DNA from: Burkholderiaceae bacterium
Lineage (GTDB): Bacteria; Pseudomonadota; Gammaproteobacteria; Burkholderiales; Burkholderiaceae_D
NCBI GenBank assembly: GCA_031291325.1
Contig: JARLJG010000001.1
Coordinates: forward strand, 109,702-173,701
Length of the DNA stretch: 64,000 nucleotides
Direction of reading: 5' to 3'
Shown: piece by piece, positions 34,777 to 44,983 of the stretch
Numbering within the stretch: the first letter of the stretch is position 1
How the letters are laid out: every line of letters begins with the position of its first letter
Notes under the pieces: model-generated
The model's database searches: none
The model's input: only the letters and a program-made list of their open reading frames with translations
What the model was told of the DNA's origin: nothing
Position numbers and translations under genes: made by a program

Positions 34777-37512
34777 TTAGTCAAACGCGTACGTTCCCCG
34801 GAGGTAGAAGGTGCGGCCCAGCGCGTTCGAATAGATCGGGTTGTAGCCAGCCTGCCATTGCTGATTTTGGTTGGAGAATGGCGGATCGGTGTTGAACAGA
34901 TTGTTGATTCCCCCCAAGATTCTCGCACCCTTGAATGGCTTGTAGCTCACGTACGCATTCCAAATCGAATAATTGCCAACCTGGAGGGGGTTACCCGAAG
35001 CGTCCGGCCACTGATCCGTATAGCCCTTGGTAAATTGTTCGCTCAAACCAGCGCCTAATTTTTCCTTGACCCAATCGACGGTCAGATCATGCTTCCAACG
35101 AATGACAGGCGGATTTCCCTGATTCCATTTTCCAACCAGGCTAACTTGGGGACCGTTCTGATATTCCTGAAACTCGTAGTTGAGCACGAGGTCGCCATTC
35201 ATGCCGAAGCGGAATTTGCCGTAACTCGAGTTCATCACATAGCTGGCACTCAGATCAATCCCATCGGTCGTAATGCCACCCGTGTTCTGATCTGTTTGGA
35301 TGATGTATCCGCACGTGGCCGCTTGCGGTGTTGGACATTGGATGTTGGCCGATGGCGCCGGAGTGAGCGTGCCGGCATTGTTCAACACATACAAGCTTGC
35401 GAATTGCGTCGGATTGCCATAGATCGTCGGAGCTTGAATCGCTTGAATCTCGTTCTTGAGATTGATTCTGTAATAGTCAAGCGTAACGTCCAGATTCTTG
35501 ATCGGTTCCAAGACAAATCCGAGATCGAAATTCTCCGATGTCTCCGGCTTCAAGTTGGTGTTTCCGCCGGTCAACGACAAGCCTTGCGAAATGCAATTCA
35601 ATTGCGTAAATACCGCATTGTAATTTCCCGATGCGCAACCTGGGCCGGACATCGTGCCCTGGGTGGCGCCAAAGGTATTAGGCGAATACTCCTCAACCAG
35701 CGTAGGCGCTCTGAAGCCGGTGGAGGCGGCTCCACGTATTTTCAGGATGTCCGACGGTTGCCAGGCAAACGCGATTTTCGCGTTTTGGGTAATGCCGAAA
35801 TCGCTATACCGGTCGACACGATCCGAAAGCGTAAAATCGAGGTGCTTGGCAACTGGGACATTGAGTTCCATAAACGCTGCCTGGGATTGCCGGCTTCCCG
35901 TAACCGTTGTTGGCGGGAAATAAGTGGCAGTGTACAGTGTCGTTGCCAACGGCGTTGGAATGTTGCTAATCGACTCGTCCCGAATATCGAAACCAACGGC
36001 AAACTGCGCCGGACGGCCTGCGTCAAAAGCATCGCCCAGCGTGTGACTGGCGTGGCCGTTCAGGCTGGCAAGGGTCAGCGTCCCCACTTCCAGATCGCCA
36101 CTTGTGTAAGCGCTATTGATCAGAGCTTGTCCGGCAGCAGATTGCGGACCGAATGGGTTGATCGAATTGTTGAGCAGGTTGCCGGGCGCAATGATCGCGT
36201 AATTGGCATAACCTCCCAGAGCCTCTTGCACCCCTTTGTTCCGGCTCCAGTCTATAGACGTCGAGTAGTCCCAGCCGAGGTTTGAGCCAGCAAGCGTCAC
36301 GAGAAGCCGTTGCTCGGTGTTGGTATTGCCGTTGTAGCGATTGTTAGCCGGGTCAGTCCACCCTGCCGTAATGGAGTCGGCCAAATCGGGAGAGGCGGTG
36401 GTGCCCACGCCCGTCGAGTTGGCTGCGGTCGGGAAATAGGTGGGGTTATTTGACGGCGTCATGTTGAACGAATACGACTGCGGACCACCCCAGGTAGTCA
36501 ACTGGAAGCGGCTGTAGAAGTATTGGAGCGTCAGCGTGTTATTGGCCGGCAGTGTCTTGGTGAAGGCGATCAATGCCGACTCGGCGGTCGTCTTCGGAAC
36601 CAAGTCCACCACTGCCGAGTACTCTAATTGGCAACTGCCGTTGACCGCAACCACATGCGCGGTGCCGCCGCACTTCGGATAGCCGGTCTGATAGAGGTTG
36701 CCGTTGGCGTCCGTATAACTCCCTGGCGCCGGCGCATACGGTCCGTTAAGGTTTGAAAGCCCCTTCGCCGGATTATATCCGGTACTGGCGAACGACCTTT
36801 GCGACGCGGTCAGCTCATCCTGGTGCGAGTAATTCGCCGTAATCATCAGGTTATAGCCATCAGTGTCCAGGCTTCCGTGCCCATAGCTGAAGTCTAAAGA
36901 TCCCGAAGAGCCGCCAGCACTTTGCGGGTTCGCATAGTTGACGTTGACTTCACCGCCTTCGAGATTCTTCTTGGTGATGAAGTTGATGACGCCTGCAATG
37001 GCGTCGGAACCGTACAGTGACGACGCGCCTTCCTGCAGCACTTCGATGCGTTCAATTGCTGCAAATGGGATGGTATTCAGATCGACGCCGGCCCCAAGGG
37101 ACACGTTGTTCGCCAGCCGCTGTCCATCCAACAGCACCAGGGTTTTGGTCGCGCCCATGCCGCGCAGGCTCGCCAATGAAGCGCCGCCGTTGTAGGTCGC
37201 GACGTTGGACGCAGACGTAATCTGGGCATTATTCGAGGTAACCAGCTGAAGTGCCTGCTCCACGGTCGAGATGCCCATGTCCTTGAGGGACTCAGCCTTG
37301 ATGATGGTGACGGACTCGGCAGTTTCGGCGTCGATCTTCTTGATCATGGAGCCGGTAACCTCGATGCGCTGAACCGGCGCCGGTTCGGCCGCCTGCTGCT
37401 GATCGCTGCTGACCGTTTGCGCCATGACTGGCGCCATGCCCATAACGCTAAACGCGCCACCGGCGATAACTTGCGCGAGAGCAAGTGGTAACAATTTTAA
37501 TTTAAATGACAT
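34777..37512 (-). CDS. TonB-dependent outer-membrane receptor
   Basis: 911 residues from ATG 37510-37512, which has an aaggagtg ribosome site; the frame reaches 24 codons further without support. The signal peptide ends near APVMA^Q. A TonB-box-like segment (RIEVTGSMI) precedes the plug domain (about 60-190; LDGQRLANNVSLGAGVDLNT, IERIEVLQEGASSLYGSDAI) and a large beta-barrel follows. The C-terminus is RTFYLRGTYAFD rather than ending in an aromatic residue, slightly unusual. No STN signalling domain is present. The ligand cannot be read from the sequence; neighbouring tonB-exbBD makes energised uptake likely. Confidence 0.9.
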   Translation of the reverse strand: MSFKLKLLPLALAQVIAGGAFSVMGMAPVMAQTVSSDQQQAAEPAPVQRIEVTGSMIKKIDAETAESVTIIKAESLKDMGISTVEQALQLVTSNNAQITSASNVATYNGGASLASLRGMGATKTLVLLDGQRLANNVSLGAGVDLNTIPFAAIERIEVLQEGASSLYGSDAIAGVINFITKKNLEGGEVNVNYANPQSAGGSSGSLDFSYGHGSLDTDGYNLMITANYSHQDELTASQRSFASTGYNPAKGLSNLNGPYAPAPGSYTDANGNLYQTGYPKCGGTAHVVAVNGSCQLEYSAVVDLVPKTTAESALIAFTKTLPANNTLTLQYFYSRFQLTTWGGPQSYSFNMTPSNNPTYFPTAANSTGVGTTASPDLADSITAGWTDPANNRYNGNTNTEQRLLVTLAGSNLGWDYSTSIDWSRNKGVQEALGGYANYAIIAPGNLLNNSINPFGPQSAAGQALINSAYTSGDLEVGTLTLASLNGHASHTLGDAFDAGRPAQFAVGFDIRDESISNIPTPLATTLYTATYFPPTTVTGSRQSQAAFMELNVPVAKHLDFTLSDRVDRYSDFGITQNAKIAFAWQPSDILKIRGAASTGFRAPTLVEEYSPNTFGATQGTMSGPGCASGNYNAVFTQLNCISQGLSLTGGNTNLKPETSENFDLGFVLEPIKNLDVTLDYYRINLKNEIQAIQAPTIYGNPTQFASLYVLNNAGTLTPAPSANIQCPTPQAATCGYIIQTDQNTGGITTDGIDLSASYVMNSSYGKFRFGMNGDLVLNYEFQEYQNGPQVSLVGKWNQGNPPVIRWKHDLTVDWVKEKLGAGLSEQFTKGYTDQWPDASGNPLQVGNYSIWNAYVSYKPFKGARILGGINNLFNTDPPFSNQNQQWQAGYNPIYSNALGRTFYLRGTYAFD

Positions 37513-38018
37513 GCAACACTCCTTGGGTCTAAATTTTATTAACCTAGTTTTATGTAATGGCCAAGCTTTTTGCTTGTTTGTCACCTTGTGGGCGGCAAAT
37601 CAAAATAGAATTTTTTAGAAATAAAATTTTGAAGTTTGAATGGAAACATTCAATGTGGCGCGTGTCAATTAAGGTTTTTTTGAGTCACAAAAAAGCAACA
37701 GATGTAATAAAAAGGGGGAATTTATGTTAGCAATATTTGTGCCTGATTCATCGATGTGCTTGATTTGTAAAGGAGTTTTGTGCAAAGCAGCAAAATACGC
37801 TCAACTCTGAAAACTTCAGCAAATATGACAACAGGGCAAACGCCAAAGTCTCCGATTTTAGGCACGGATCCCTTTCGCGGTTTCGGTGGAAGACCGAAAT
37901 CTACGCATTTTGGACAATCGAACGCGTGTCTTTGGGCGAATGTGTCAAAATCGTCGCTGCGATTTGAGTTTGGTGGTCCCACCTCAGGCAACATCGTCCG
38001 GCAAAGGGTTTAATACGA
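37513..38018. other. 506-base non-coding region between divergent receptor and cyclase genes
   Basis: Divergent upstream region for the TonB-dependent receptor (minus) and the diguanylate cyclase (plus). The half near the receptor is A/T-rich with several runs of A and T, and the half near the cyclase is mixed. Short frames here lack recognisable protein features. I could not identify a specific operator. Confidence 0.5.
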
Positions 38019-39338
38019 ATGGTGAGCGAGATGATGGTAGATGAAGGCTTGTTGTTCAAGAATCAGGTGATGTTTCTTTCGCAAACCTTTTTCATTAAGG
38101 ACAATCAAGCCGAATTGTTGTTGTGTGCGCACAAGTATGACTTCGATATCCTTTTTTTCGACCAGATGAGCGATTTCGTGATGGCGGTGCAGAGCGCCGC
38201 CGCCGACGCTCTGTTTGTCGTCGATCTCGATGTGTTGTACAACATGCAAGACGATATGCAGCACAGTCGCAAGCAAACCATGTTTTTGAGCGATTTGCTG
38301 CAGCGCCTGCCGCCGCAGCATAGTTACGTTTATTTGCAGACGGAACGCCAGGGTGAACGCTTCCTGTTGCAGCAAAAACTGGTCGAAAGCCACTGCCGCG
38401 CCTATGCCGAAAAGCCGATCGCCAACGATGTCTTGATTGATAAGTTGTACGCGCTCTTTGCCCGTCACCAAAGCGGCGAATTGAATACGATTGTTTATCT
38501 GGGCGATCGCCCGCTGGTCGATGTGGCGCTGTTGGCCGCGCATTCGATCGAATTGCTGCACCATATCAATGTGCAGACCTTGCACCTGCGCGTCAAAGAG
38601 GTGCAACCCGATATCGTGCTGATCGAAGACGCACAATACATGCGCACCGAAGCGATCGTGCGGGTATTGAAGAAAAATATCGAGGCCGATCCCAGCCGCG
38701 AAATCGTGATGTTGCAGCGTCGCGCCGATTACGCGCTGGCGCAGCGCGCATTCGACAGCGGCTTCGACGATATCCTGACCCTGACCGATGCGGGCCTGTT
38801 GACGCGCCAACTGCTCAACCGCATCGACAAGATACGGGTCAACAAAAACTTGATCAACCGCGATCGCGCCACCGGCTTGCTCAACAAGATCGGCTTGCAA
38901 AAGAAGGCCCAGGATGCGATTCGACGCGCTGCCCGCGAGCCGCGTTCGCTGGCCTATGGCATCGTCGACATCGACAAATTCAAGACCATCAACGACACCT
39001 GGGGCCATTATTTCGGCGACATCGTCATCAAGCGGCTGTCGCTGGTGCTGTCGGCGCACGTCGGCGCGCGCGATTTGCTGAGCCGCTTCGGCGGCGAGGA
39101 ATTCGTCGTCCTGTTTTGGGATTGCACGGCAGAAGAAGGGCAGCGCCGGCTGGATGCGATGCGCGCCGCGTTTTGCGAGATTTCGTTCGAGGTGACGCCG
39201 GGCGAGCGCCGCCACTTTTCATTCAGCGGCGGCATCGCGGCTTATCCGGCGTGCAAGACGGAAAACGAATTGTTCCTGCGCGCCGACGCGATGTTGTATC
39301 GCGCCAAGGAGGGTGGGCGCAACCGGATTTGCAGGTAG
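38019..39338 (+). CDS. Diguanylate cyclase with receiver-like N-terminal region
   Basis: 439 residues. The last about 165 are a GGDEF domain with intact active site (LSRFGGEEFVVLFWD) and the usual DIDKFKTINDTWGHYFGD metal/substrate block, so c-di-GMP synthesis is expected. The product-inhibition I-site is not canonical: the Asp aligns but the Arg three residues before it is replaced (VGARD). The first about 270 residues resemble two degenerate receiver folds (DILFFDQMSDFVMAVQSAAADALFVVDLD and VQPDIVLIEDAQYMRTEAIV). No membrane helix is seen. ATGs at 38019, 38031 and 38034 are alternative starts. Confidence 0.88.
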   Translation: MVSEMMVDEGLLFKNQVMFLSQTFFIKDNQAELLLCAHKYDFDILFFDQMSDFVMAVQSAAADALFVVDLDVLYNMQDDMQHSRKQTMFLSDLLQRLPPQHSYVYLQTERQGERFLLQQKLVESHCRAYAEKPIANDVLIDKLYALFARHQSGELNTIVYLGDRPLVDVALLAAHSIELLHHINVQTLHLRVKEVQPDIVLIEDAQYMRTEAIVRVLKKNIEADPSREIVMLQRRADYALAQRAFDSGFDDILTLTDAGLLTRQLLNRIDKIRVNKNLINRDRATGLLNKIGLQKKAQDAIRRAAREPRSLAYGIVDIDKFKTINDTWGHYFGDIVIKRLSLVLSAHVGARDLLSRFGGEEFVVLFWDCTAEEGQRRLDAMRAAFCEISFEVTPGERRHFSFSGGIAAYPACKTENELFLRADAMLYRAKEGGRNRICR

Positions 39339-39383
39339 CCACCTGCCCTTCGCTGATTGTTACCCACAAGTCGTGGAGCTACT

Positions 39384-39440
39384 TTCCCCTCTGCCCGCTT
39401 GCGGGAGAGGGCGGCCCGCGTAAGGGGTCGGGGGAGAGGG
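39384..39440. repeat. Interspersed palindromic repeat, copy 3
   Basis: ctctgcccgcttgcgggaga core followed by gggtcgggggagaggg, the same family as 23736-23773 with a 15-base insert. Confidence 0.7.
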
Positions 39441-39459
39441 TTTTTATGTGGTTGACAAA

Positions 39460-39502
39460 CCCTCTCTCCCGGCCTCTCTCCCGCAAGCGGGCAGAGAGGA
39501 GC
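39460..39502. repeat. Interspersed palindromic repeat, copy 4 (inverted)
   Basis: Reverse-oriented copy with core tctcccgcaagcgggcagag. With copy 3 it forms an inverted pair in the gap between two convergent genes, repeating the arrangement near 23.8 kb. Confidence 0.7.
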
Positions 39503-39550
39503 CAGGCCCTTGCATTCACTTGTGAATAACGATTTACTCTCTGCCTGCGG

Positions 39551-42500
39551 CTACGCCTCCATTTCCAGCAGCAAATCCTTCGCGCTGACCACCGTCCCCG
39601 GTTTGACGTGCACATGCTTGACGACGAAATCGCGTTCGGCGCGGATCATGGTTTCCATTTTCATCGCTTCGATCGACACCAGCGGATCGCCCTTCAACAC
39701 CTTCTGGCCGGTCTTGACGGCGACCGTGACCACCATGCCCGGCATCGGTGCGCCGAGATGGCGCGGATTGCCTTCTTCCACTTGCGGATGGCTGGGCGCC
39801 TTGGTCATGCCGGCGTGGTCGATGCGCACCAGGCGCGGCTGCCCGTTCAATTCGAAGAATAGCTTGACCTGACCCTCTTCGCTCAACTCCGTCTGTCCCT
39901 GCAGACGCAACACCAGGGTCTTGCCTTGATCGATGTCGATCGAGATTTCCTGGCCTTCCTGCAGACCATAGAAAAATACCGGGGTCGGCAAGACGCTGAC
40001 ATCGCCGTTCTGGCGGCGATGCTCGGCATAGTCGCAAAACACTTTCGGATACATCAGGTAGGACGATAGTTCTTGCTCGCTGATTGCGCGTCCGACTGCC
40101 TTTTCCGCCTGGCTGCGCACCGCAGCGAAGTCGACCGCCGGCAGGCTGGCGCCGGGACGCCCGGACAGCGGCTGCGCGCCCTGCAAGACCTTGCGTCCCA
40201 ATTCGGCCGGGAAGCCATCCGGCGGGAACCCCAGCTCGCCCTTGAAGAGCGAAATCACCGATTCCGGGAAGCCGATTTCCTTGGCCGGATTGGCCACGTC
40301 GTCCTTGGTCAAATCGTTGGCGACCATGAACAAGGCCATGTCGCCGACCACTTTGGAAGTGGGCGTGACCTTGACGATGTCGCCGAACAACTGGTTCACG
40401 TCGGCGTACGCTTGCGAGACTTCGTTCCAGCGGTGCGTCAAGCCCATCGCGCGCGCCTGTTCGCGCAGGTTGGTGTATTGGCCGCCCGGCATCGCATGGC
40501 GATACACGTCGGAGGTGCCGGCCCGCATGTCGGCCTCGAACGGCGCGTAATTGCGGCGCACGCCTTCCCAGTATTGGGAAACCGCGAACATGGCGTGGCG
40601 GTCGACGCCGGGGTCGCGTTCGCTGCCTTCCAGCGCCACCGCGATCGAACCCAGGTTGGGCTGCGAGGTAGTGCCGCTCATCGCGTCCATCGCGCCGTCG
40701 ACTGCGTCGCAACCGGCTTCGATCGCGGCCAGCACGCTGGCCGCCGAGATGCCGCTGGTATCGTGCGTGTGGAAGTGCAGCGGCAAGCCGACCTCTTGCT
40801 TGAGCGTCTTGACCAGCAGGCGCGCGGCTTCCGGCTTGCAGACGCCGGCCATGTCCTTGATGCCGATGATGTTGGCGCCGGCGCGTTCCAATTCCTTGGC
40901 CATGGCGACGTAATACTTGAGGTCGTATTTCGGGCGGCTCTTGTCGAGCAGGTCGCCGGTGTAGCAGATCGCGCCTTCGCACAACATGCCGGCTTCGCGC
41001 ACGGCATCCATCGCCACCCGCATGTTTTCCACCCAGTTCAACGAATCGAACACGCGGAACACGTCGACCCCGCCTTTGGCGGCCTGCTGGACGAAATGCC
41101 GCACCACGTTATCGGCGTAGTTGGTGTAGCCGACCGCGTTCGAGCCGCGCAGCAGCATCTGGAACAGGATGTTCGGCACGCGCGTGCGCAACTGCGCCAG
41201 ACGCTCCCACGGATCTTCCTTCAGGAAGCGCATGGCGACGTCGAAGGTGGCGCCGCCCCAGCACTCCAGCGAAAACAGATTGGGCAGCGCATGCGCATAA
41301 TATGGCGCGATAGCCAGCATGTCGGCAGTGCGCATGCGCGTGGCAAACAGCGACTGGTGGGCGTCGCGCATGGTGGTGTCGGTCAGCAATACCTGCTTTT
41401 GTTCGCGCATCCATTGCGCGAATTTTTCCGGCCCAAGCGCTTGCAGGCGTTCGCGGCTGCCCGGCTGGATCGCTTCCAGATGGTTGAACGGCGGCAGGAT
41501 CGGCGTCGGCAAGACGCCTTCCGGCTTGCTGCGCCCTTTCATTTCCGGGTTGCCGTTGACCGCCACTTCGCCGACGAAACGCAACAGGCGCGTGGCGCGG
41601 TCGCGCCGCTTGGCGAACTTGAACAGCTCGGGCGTGGTGTCGATGAAGCGCGTGATGCACTCGCCGGACTTGAATTGCGGGTGGTTGATGACGTTTTCGA
41701 GGAAGGGCAGGTTGGACGACACGCCGCGGATGCGGAATTCGCGCAGCGCCCGATCCATGCGGGCGATCGCCTCGCCCGAGGTCTGGCCCCAGGTGGTCAC
41801 CTTGACCAGCAGCGAGTCGTAATACGGCGTGATGATCGCGCCGGAATAGGCGGTGCCGCCATCGAGCCGCACGCCGAAGCCGGCGGCGCTGCGGTAGGCG
41901 GTCAGGCGGCCATAGTCCGGCGTAAAATTGTTTTCGGGGTCTTCGGTGGTGACGCGGCATTGCAGCGCATGGCCGTTCAAGCGAATTTGATCTTGCGGCG
42001 GAACCCCGGCCACCACGTGGCCATTGGCGTCGACATTGACGCCGATCAGCGCGCCTTCGGAAATGCGGATTTGCGCCTTGACGATATCGATGCCGGTGAC
42101 TTGTTCGGTGACCGTATGTTCGACCTGGATGCGCGGATTGACCTCGATGAAATAGAATTTGCCGCTGTCGGCATCCATCAGGAATTCCACCGTCCCGGCG
42201 TGCGTGTAGCCGACCGTGCGCGCCAGGCGCAGCGCGGCTGCGCACAATTCGGCGCGGTCGGCGTCGTTCAGGTAGGGCGCGGGCGCCTGTTCCACCACTT
42301 TTTGATTGCGGCGCTGCACGGTGCAGTCGCGCTCGAACAGATGCACCAGATTGCCGTGCAAGTCGCCCAAAATCTGCACTTCGACGTGGCGCGCGCGGCG
42401 CACCAGTTTTTCCAGGTACATTTCATCGTTGCCGAAGGCTGCCAGCGCTTCGCGGCGCGCGATGTCGAGCTGTTCCGGCAGGTCCGCTTCGGTTTCGATC

Positions 42501-43039
42501 ACGCGCATGCCGCGCCCGCCGCCACCCCAACTGGCCTTTAACATCAACGGGTAGCCGACTGCGGCGGCCAGTGCCTTGGCTTGTTCGATATCGCGCGGCA
42601 ATGCGCCGGTGGCCGGCATCACCGGCACGCCGGCGGCTACTGCCGCCTGGCGCGCGGCAACCTTGTTGCCGAGTGTGCGCATCACCGTCGGGCTGGGTCC
42701 GATGAAGGCGATGCCATTGGCGGCGCAGGCTTCGGCGAACTCCGGGTTTTCCGACAGGAAGCCATAGCCGGGATGGATCGCGTCGGCGCCGGCTTCCTTG
42801 GCGATGCGGATGATGTCGGCGATGTCCAGATAGGCAGCAATCGGCTTTTTGCCTTCGCCGACCAGATAGCTTTCATCGGCCTTGAAGCGGTGCAGCGCGA
42901 AACGATCCTCGGCGGCGTAAATCGCCACGGTGCGCATGCCCAATTCAGCGGCGGCGCGCATGACGCGGATGCAGATTTCGGAACGGTTGGCGACGAGGAT
43001 CTTGCGTATCGGACGTGGGTTATGTAGGTGTGCGGTCAT
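39551..43039 (-). CDS. pyc: Pyruvate carboxylase
   Basis: 1162 residues from ATG 43037-43039 (MTAHLHNPRPIRKILVANRSE); 23 upstream in-frame codons look untranslated. Order: biotin carboxylase (about 10-460; ATP-grasp WGGGGRGMRVI, EVNPRIQVEHTVTE), carboxyltransferase (about 540-830; LTDTTMRDAHQSLFATRMRT, LRGSNAVGYTNYADNVV, the lysine-containing GIKDMAGVCKP, HFHTHDTSG), allosteric region, and a C-terminal biotinyl domain with EAMKMET (biotin on the Lys). It makes oxaloacetate from pyruvate, replenishing the TCA cycle. It is transcribed alone. Confidence 0.97.
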   Translation of the reverse strand: MTAHLHNPRPIRKILVANRSEICIRVMRAAAELGMRTVAIYAAEDRFALHRFKADESYLVGEGKKPIAAYLDIADIIRIAKEAGADAIHPGYGFLSENPEFAEACAANGIAFIGPSPTVMRTLGNKVAARQAAVAAGVPVMPATGALPRDIEQAKALAAAVGYPLMLKASWGGGGRGMRVIETEADLPEQLDIARREALAAFGNDEMYLEKLVRRARHVEVQILGDLHGNLVHLFERDCTVQRRNQKVVEQAPAPYLNDADRAELCAAALRLARTVGYTHAGTVEFLMDADSGKFYFIEVNPRIQVEHTVTEQVTGIDIVKAQIRISEGALIGVNVDANGHVVAGVPPQDQIRLNGHALQCRVTTEDPENNFTPDYGRLTAYRSAAGFGVRLDGGTAYSGAIITPYYDSLLVKVTTWGQTSGEAIARMDRALREFRIRGVSSNLPFLENVINHPQFKSGECITRFIDTTPELFKFAKRRDRATRLLRFVGEVAVNGNPEMKGRSKPEGVLPTPILPPFNHLEAIQPGSRERLQALGPEKFAQWMREQKQVLLTDTTMRDAHQSLFATRMRTADMLAIAPYYAHALPNLFSLECWGGATFDVAMRFLKEDPWERLAQLRTRVPNILFQMLLRGSNAVGYTNYADNVVRHFVQQAAKGGVDVFRVFDSLNWVENMRVAMDAVREAGMLCEGAICYTGDLLDKSRPKYDLKYYVAMAKELERAGANIIGIKDMAGVCKPEAARLLVKTLKQEVGLPLHFHTHDTSGISAASVLAAIEAGCDAVDGAMDAMSGTTSQPNLGSIAVALEGSERDPGVDRHAMFAVSQYWEGVRRNYAPFEADMRAGTSDVYRHAMPGGQYTNLREQARAMGLTHRWNEVSQAYADVNQLFGDIVKVTPTSKVVGDMALFMVANDLTKDDVANPAKEIGFPESVISLFKGELGFPPDGFPAELGRKVLQGAQPLSGRPGASLPAVDFAAVRSQAEKAVGRAISEQELSSYLMYPKVFCDYAEHRRQNGDVSVLPTPVFFYGLQEGQEISIDIDQGKTLVLRLQGQTELSEEGQVKLFFELNGQPRLVRIDHAGMTKAPSHPQVEEGNPRHLGAPMPGMVVTVAVKTGQKVLKGDPLVSIEAMKMETMIRAERDFVVKHVHVKPGTVVSAKDLLLEMEA

Positions 43040-43218
43040 GGTGAAATGGTTGATTGCTTCTGACGGAGGGGGATATCGGTATCGTGTCAGGCATCTATGG
43101 TAAGCCAAAATCGATCGCGCGGGCGCTCAAGCGACGGGTTGGCGATGCCGTTATTGTCGAGTCGACATTTTACAGGTCGAAATTGACGAGGGGCTTACAT
43201 CTGAAGTTTGCAAGCAGC

Positions 43219-43248
43219 CTGGCGGTCGGCAGCGTTGCCGACCGCCAG
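43219..43248 (-). terminator. Terminator-like hairpin after the S41 peptidase gene
   Basis: Perfect 13-bp stem (ctggcggtcggca with tgccgaccgccag) and 4-base loop, 13 bases past the stop. No clear T run follows, so it may stabilise the mRNA end rather than terminate by itself. Confidence 0.5.
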
Positions 43249-43261
43249 GATAAGACTCTTG

Positions 43262-44887
43262 TTAGTTGGGATTGACGTGCCGGCTTGCGCTCATGATGCG
43301 GTTTTCCCGCGCCGGCGAGCGGTGCAGCGCCGACTGCACATTCACCAGATGCGCTGCCGATGCCACGCTGGAAGATGCTGCTGGGCAACTTCCGTTGGCG
43401 CGATATTGCAAGGCCGCTGCAAGATTGGCCTCGGTCGGGTCGCCCAATTGCTTGGTGAAGTCGTCCGCTACCACGCAGCCGGGCAGGTTGTTGGCGGTAG
43501 TGCCGGTGCCGGCCGGGATGAAGCCGTCGGCGTAGGCGCCGAAGCCCGCATTGTTGACGCCCTCGAATTGAATCGTGAAATATGTCGTGCTGCAATTGTC
43601 CTGCGGGAAGAAGCCATACGGCTTGCCGCACGTGGTGCTGCCGATCTGCACCACTTTTACGCCGATGCCGCGCAAGCCGTTGATGACTGCTTCGCTGGCC
43701 GAACAGGTGGCGCCGGTCGTGATCACGTACACGGTGGACAAGCCCAGTTGCGGCAAAGCCTGCCCGGTAGTCGTCGAAAAGCCCTGGGTCACGTTATGAA
43801 ACGGGATGGTTTCCTGGGCCGTGCTGAGGCTGAACGGATTCTTGCTGTTGTAGGTGTCTTGTTCAAAGGTCTTGCCGCTGGTGGCGGATGCCCCGGCAAT
43901 CATGTAGGCCAGTTCGCTGGCGATATCCAGGTAGCCGCCGCCGTTGTAGCGGATGTCCAGGACCAGGTCGCCGATACCGGCGCCGCTATTGGCGGCCTTG
44001 AGCTGGTTGACCGCAGCGATCAGTTCGCTTTCCGCAGTGGCGATATGGTCGTTGAACAGGATATAGCCGACCGATGCATTCGGCGCCGGCAGCGTGCCCA
44101 CGTTCATCACTGGCGTCAAGGTGATATCGGAAGCCGTCATCGTGATGGTGCGCGGCGTGGTGGCGCCCTCGTCCAATACTTCGAACGTGTATTGCTTGCC
44201 CGCCACAGGCGAGAACAAGCCCTCGTTCAAGGTTGCGACATCGGAGCCGTTGACCACATCCACGCCATTGACGGTCAGGAATTTCGCGCCCCGGACCAAA
44301 TTGTTTTGCGCCGCAGCGGTGTTCGGAGACGTGTAGGAAACCAGCGCCTCGCGCGGTGGCGAAGCGGCTAGCAGCGCGACCTGGAAGCCGAATCCGGCCT
44401 CGTTGCCGGCCGCCGACAAGGACTGCCAAACCGTCGTCAAATAGGTGAAGTGGAACTGATCCTTGGGCTTGCCCGAGGCGGTATAGAGCGGCGAGCGCTG
44501 GCTGTTGAAATAAGCGTCCACGACCTGGTAGTTGCTGGTCAGCGTTTCGCTCGATTGCCCGTTGGTGGTCGGATCGACGTACGCCACCGTGTTGCCGATC
44601 GTGTACGGCACCATGCTCACTGCCGGCACATCGGCGTACCACAGGTAGGTTTGATTGACGTAGGCGGTAATCCACGTCATTTCGTCGGCCAGGGTACCCT
44701 GCGTATCGCCGTAAGGCTTGCCGGTGTCCGGGTTGATGGTGCCGGCAGCGCGCGGCGCCGCGCATTGTTCTGCCAGGTTGGTGTAGGAGGCTGAACTGGC
44801 GCTGGAAGACGAGCCGGAACTACCGCTGCCGCCGCCGCAGGCGGACAATGCGAACGCAAAAATTACAGAGAAAGCAATTCTTTTCAT
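43262..44887 (-). CDS. S41-family (C-terminal-processing type) serine peptidase, lipoprotein
   Basis: 541 residues. A lipobox after a short signal peptide (VIFAFALSAC^GGG) predicts a lipid-anchored protein with a Ser-rich linker (GSSGSSSSASSAS). A PDZ-like segment is at about 165-240 (GFGFQVALLA...AKFLTVNGVDVVNG), then the S41 core with DLVLDIRYNGGGYL, the catalytic Ser in TTGATCSASEAVINGL and a Lys in STTCGKPYGFF. Substrate unknown. The upstream lipoprotein gene at 44984 is on the same strand, 96 bases away. Confidence 0.88.
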   Translation of the reverse strand: MKRIAFSVIFAFALSACGGGSGSSGSSSSASSASYTNLAEQCAAPRAAGTINPDTGKPYGDTQGTLADEMTWITAYVNQTYLWYADVPAVSMVPYTIGNTVAYVDPTTNGQSSETLTSNYQVVDAYFNSQRSPLYTASGKPKDQFHFTYLTTVWQSLSAAGNEAGFGFQVALLAASPPREALVSYTSPNTAAAQNNLVRGAKFLTVNGVDVVNGSDVATLNEGLFSPVAGKQYTFEVLDEGATTPRTITMTASDITLTPVMNVGTLPAPNASVGYILFNDHIATAESELIAAVNQLKAANSGAGIGDLVLDIRYNGGGYLDIASELAYMIAGASATSGKTFEQDTYNSKNPFSLSTAQETIPFHNVTQGFSTTTGQALPQLGLSTVYVITTGATCSASEAVINGLRGIGVKVVQIGSTTCGKPYGFFPQDNCSTTYFTIQFEGVNNAGFGAYADGFIPAGTGTTANNLPGCVVADDFTKQLGDPTEANLAAALQYRANGSCPAASSSVASAAHLVNVQSALHRSPARENRIMSASRHVNPN

Positions 44888-44950
44888 GGTTGTATCGACT
44901 CGTCAAATGCGTGGAAGAGAGGAAGTTGCTGTCGACCTGGTAGCGCTGTC

Positions 44951-44974
44951 GCGCCGGGAAAGCGATCCCGGCGC
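44951..44974 (-). terminator. Hairpin between the two lipoprotein genes
   Basis: gcgccggga and tcccggcgc form a perfect 9-bp stem with a 6-base loop just after the stop of the two-repeat lipoprotein. No T run; possibly an attenuator or processing/stability hairpin. Confidence 0.4.
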
Positions 44975-44983
44975 GGGCAGCAA

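Noticed and set aside
37722..37994. 90-codon minus-strand frame upstream of the receptor gene
   Set aside because: No ribosome site, no recognisable protein pattern; lies in a divergent control region.
40073..42541. 822-codon open frame on the plus strand opposite pyc
   Set aside because: Antisense to pyruvate carboxylase with all its domains intact; no ribosome site or family match.
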